From positions 1 to 31,824 of the forward strand of contig JAQGAU010000287.1 of assembly GCA_034698045.1 (NCBI GenBank): DNA of 31,824 nt. The letters run 5' to 3'. The position numbers and the translations under genes are program-made. Origin of the DNA: Paramacrobiotus richtersi (taxonomy: Eukaryota; Tardigrada; Eutardigrada; Parachela; Macrobiotidae). Positions 30,808 to 31,824 of the stretch are shown in pieces (position 1 is the stretch's first letter; each line of letters starts with the position of its first letter). Under the pieces are notes generated by a model. The model had not been told where the DNA came from. It saw only the letters and a program-made list of their open reading frames with translations, and made no database searches.

Positions 30808-31818
30808 ACTGCTTGTTAGAATTCTGAGCAACTATCCTTTCTGTTTCTTTATAATCGCCAACTGTAAATGCTCGCTATGTTTCCCAGAATACAAATTATA
30901 ACCAGAACACTGCGAAAATTGTAACCAGTACAAACAGGAAACATTCTTCAAAATGTGTAATGATTCGGTTGGAATGCCCGTGTACTACGACAAATGCTGC
31001 TTCGTATGAATGCGACTGCAGATGCGCACTAACAGCTTATGCACGAATGTAGAGAAATGATCCACAGTTTATCATCTCCGTAAAATAGCCAACCGAAGCA
31101 TTTTATAAAGCTGTATTCGTAAAAAATTTAAATCGTCGTCCGATATGTACAAGAAGGTAATCTTTGGAAATTTTCATGGTAAGGATGGTCAGTATTGCAC
31201 TTACCACAGGCCCATATAGCCATTACACTACGAAACTGCGTTGGATATAACATTCGAATATGTTCATAAACATGACGGCAATTAATCTGACATCGTCCTG
31301 CGTAATCTGAATATGTACTACAATTTTTTTTAATGTATTCTGACTGACGTTTGACACTGCACCAAACATTTTTCAGCTTGAGGAAAAGGAACACAACAAA
31401 AGGAAGGATTATGGCAGTATAATGGATCACCCGCTAAATCGGTATTTCACATAGCGTACCGTGTATGGTACATGTTCATGAAAACGTAGTAACTACCTAC
31501 TCGTTACCGAAGGAAAAATCTAAAGGCCTATAGTATAACAACTGGACGTCGCAGCTAATCTTCATATAGTTCTGCTAAGGTTTCCATTTTAATTACGCTT
31601 GAATTCTGAGTAACTTTCGTAGCAAATCAATGCAATGTAACCAAAATATTTCGTGTAAATCAGATTCCAAAATGCGGACGAACTAACACAAATAAAAACA
31701 TGGCGGTATTGTGCTAAATGCCCGTCAACTTAACGGTTTAATTCTTTATTGATATGTTTTTTCTTTCCATTTTCAGACTTTATTTTTCCTGCTGACAGTG
31801 TCGAAACAGTTTAATATG
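30808..31818. repeat. Direct repeat block D, unit 2
   Basis: Pairs with 26323-27258 and contains the antisense A-box-like motif CATTACACTACGA (31221). A 100-codon minus-strand frame inside it (31128-31430) is not conserved in unit 1, so I do not call it. The repeat may continue past the window edge. Confidence 0.75.
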
Positions 31819-31824
31819 GATTTA

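Overview
The window is animal nuclear DNA. Protein-coding genes are split by short spliceosomal introns (about 60-400 bases, GT..AG), intergenic DNA is AT-rich, and repeats of several kinds are common. I see no rRNA, complete tRNA, CRISPR array or bacterial operon. The mix of a vertebrate-type DHRS11 short-chain reductase and an intronless, membrane-anchor-less UDP-glycosyltransferase with a plant-type signature makes a small ecdysozoan (a tardigrade would fit) my best guess, but that is inference only.

Layout. 1-3.1 kb: no supportable gene; a large fold-back element (126-760) and simple or degenerate repeats. 3.1-6.9 kb: a small family of secreted proteins I do not recognise, with one intact three-exon gene on the minus strand (6024-6913), one plus-strand copy broken by a one-base deletion (3139-3638), and one relic (5526-5604). 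8.7-10.15 kb: a complete five-exon DHRS11-like reductase. 11.66-16.2 kb: candidate exons of one or more unrecognised plus-strand genes, interrupted by a probable solo LTR, a TA-flanked MITE and a hairpin. 16.5-17.15 kb: zinc-knuckle plus restriction-like endonuclease end of a non-LTR retrotransposon-type protein. 18.6-20.0 kb: the UDP-glycosyltransferase. 17.2-18.3 and 20.8-23.3 kb: diverged copies of a composite repeat carrying tRNA A-box-like motifs and an unrecognised two-exon coding family. 23.4-31.8 kb: two collinear, diverged copies of a 3-4 kb segment, the first holding a plausible minus-strand gene (exons between 23711 and 25490), the second its decayed paralogue (29166-29554).

How they work together: the reductase and the glycosyltransferase are both classical small-molecule (steroid, carbonyl, xenobiotic) metabolism enzymes, but they are 8.5 kb apart, on opposite strands, and nothing in the sequence shows co-regulation. 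The rest of the window reads as a region of gene-family birth and decay driven by local duplication. The most unusual signals are the secreted-protein family, the recurrent tRNA-like A-box motif (about 15 sites from 15.8 to 31.2 kb), the segmental duplication with its unnamed gene, and the plant-type glycosyltransferase.
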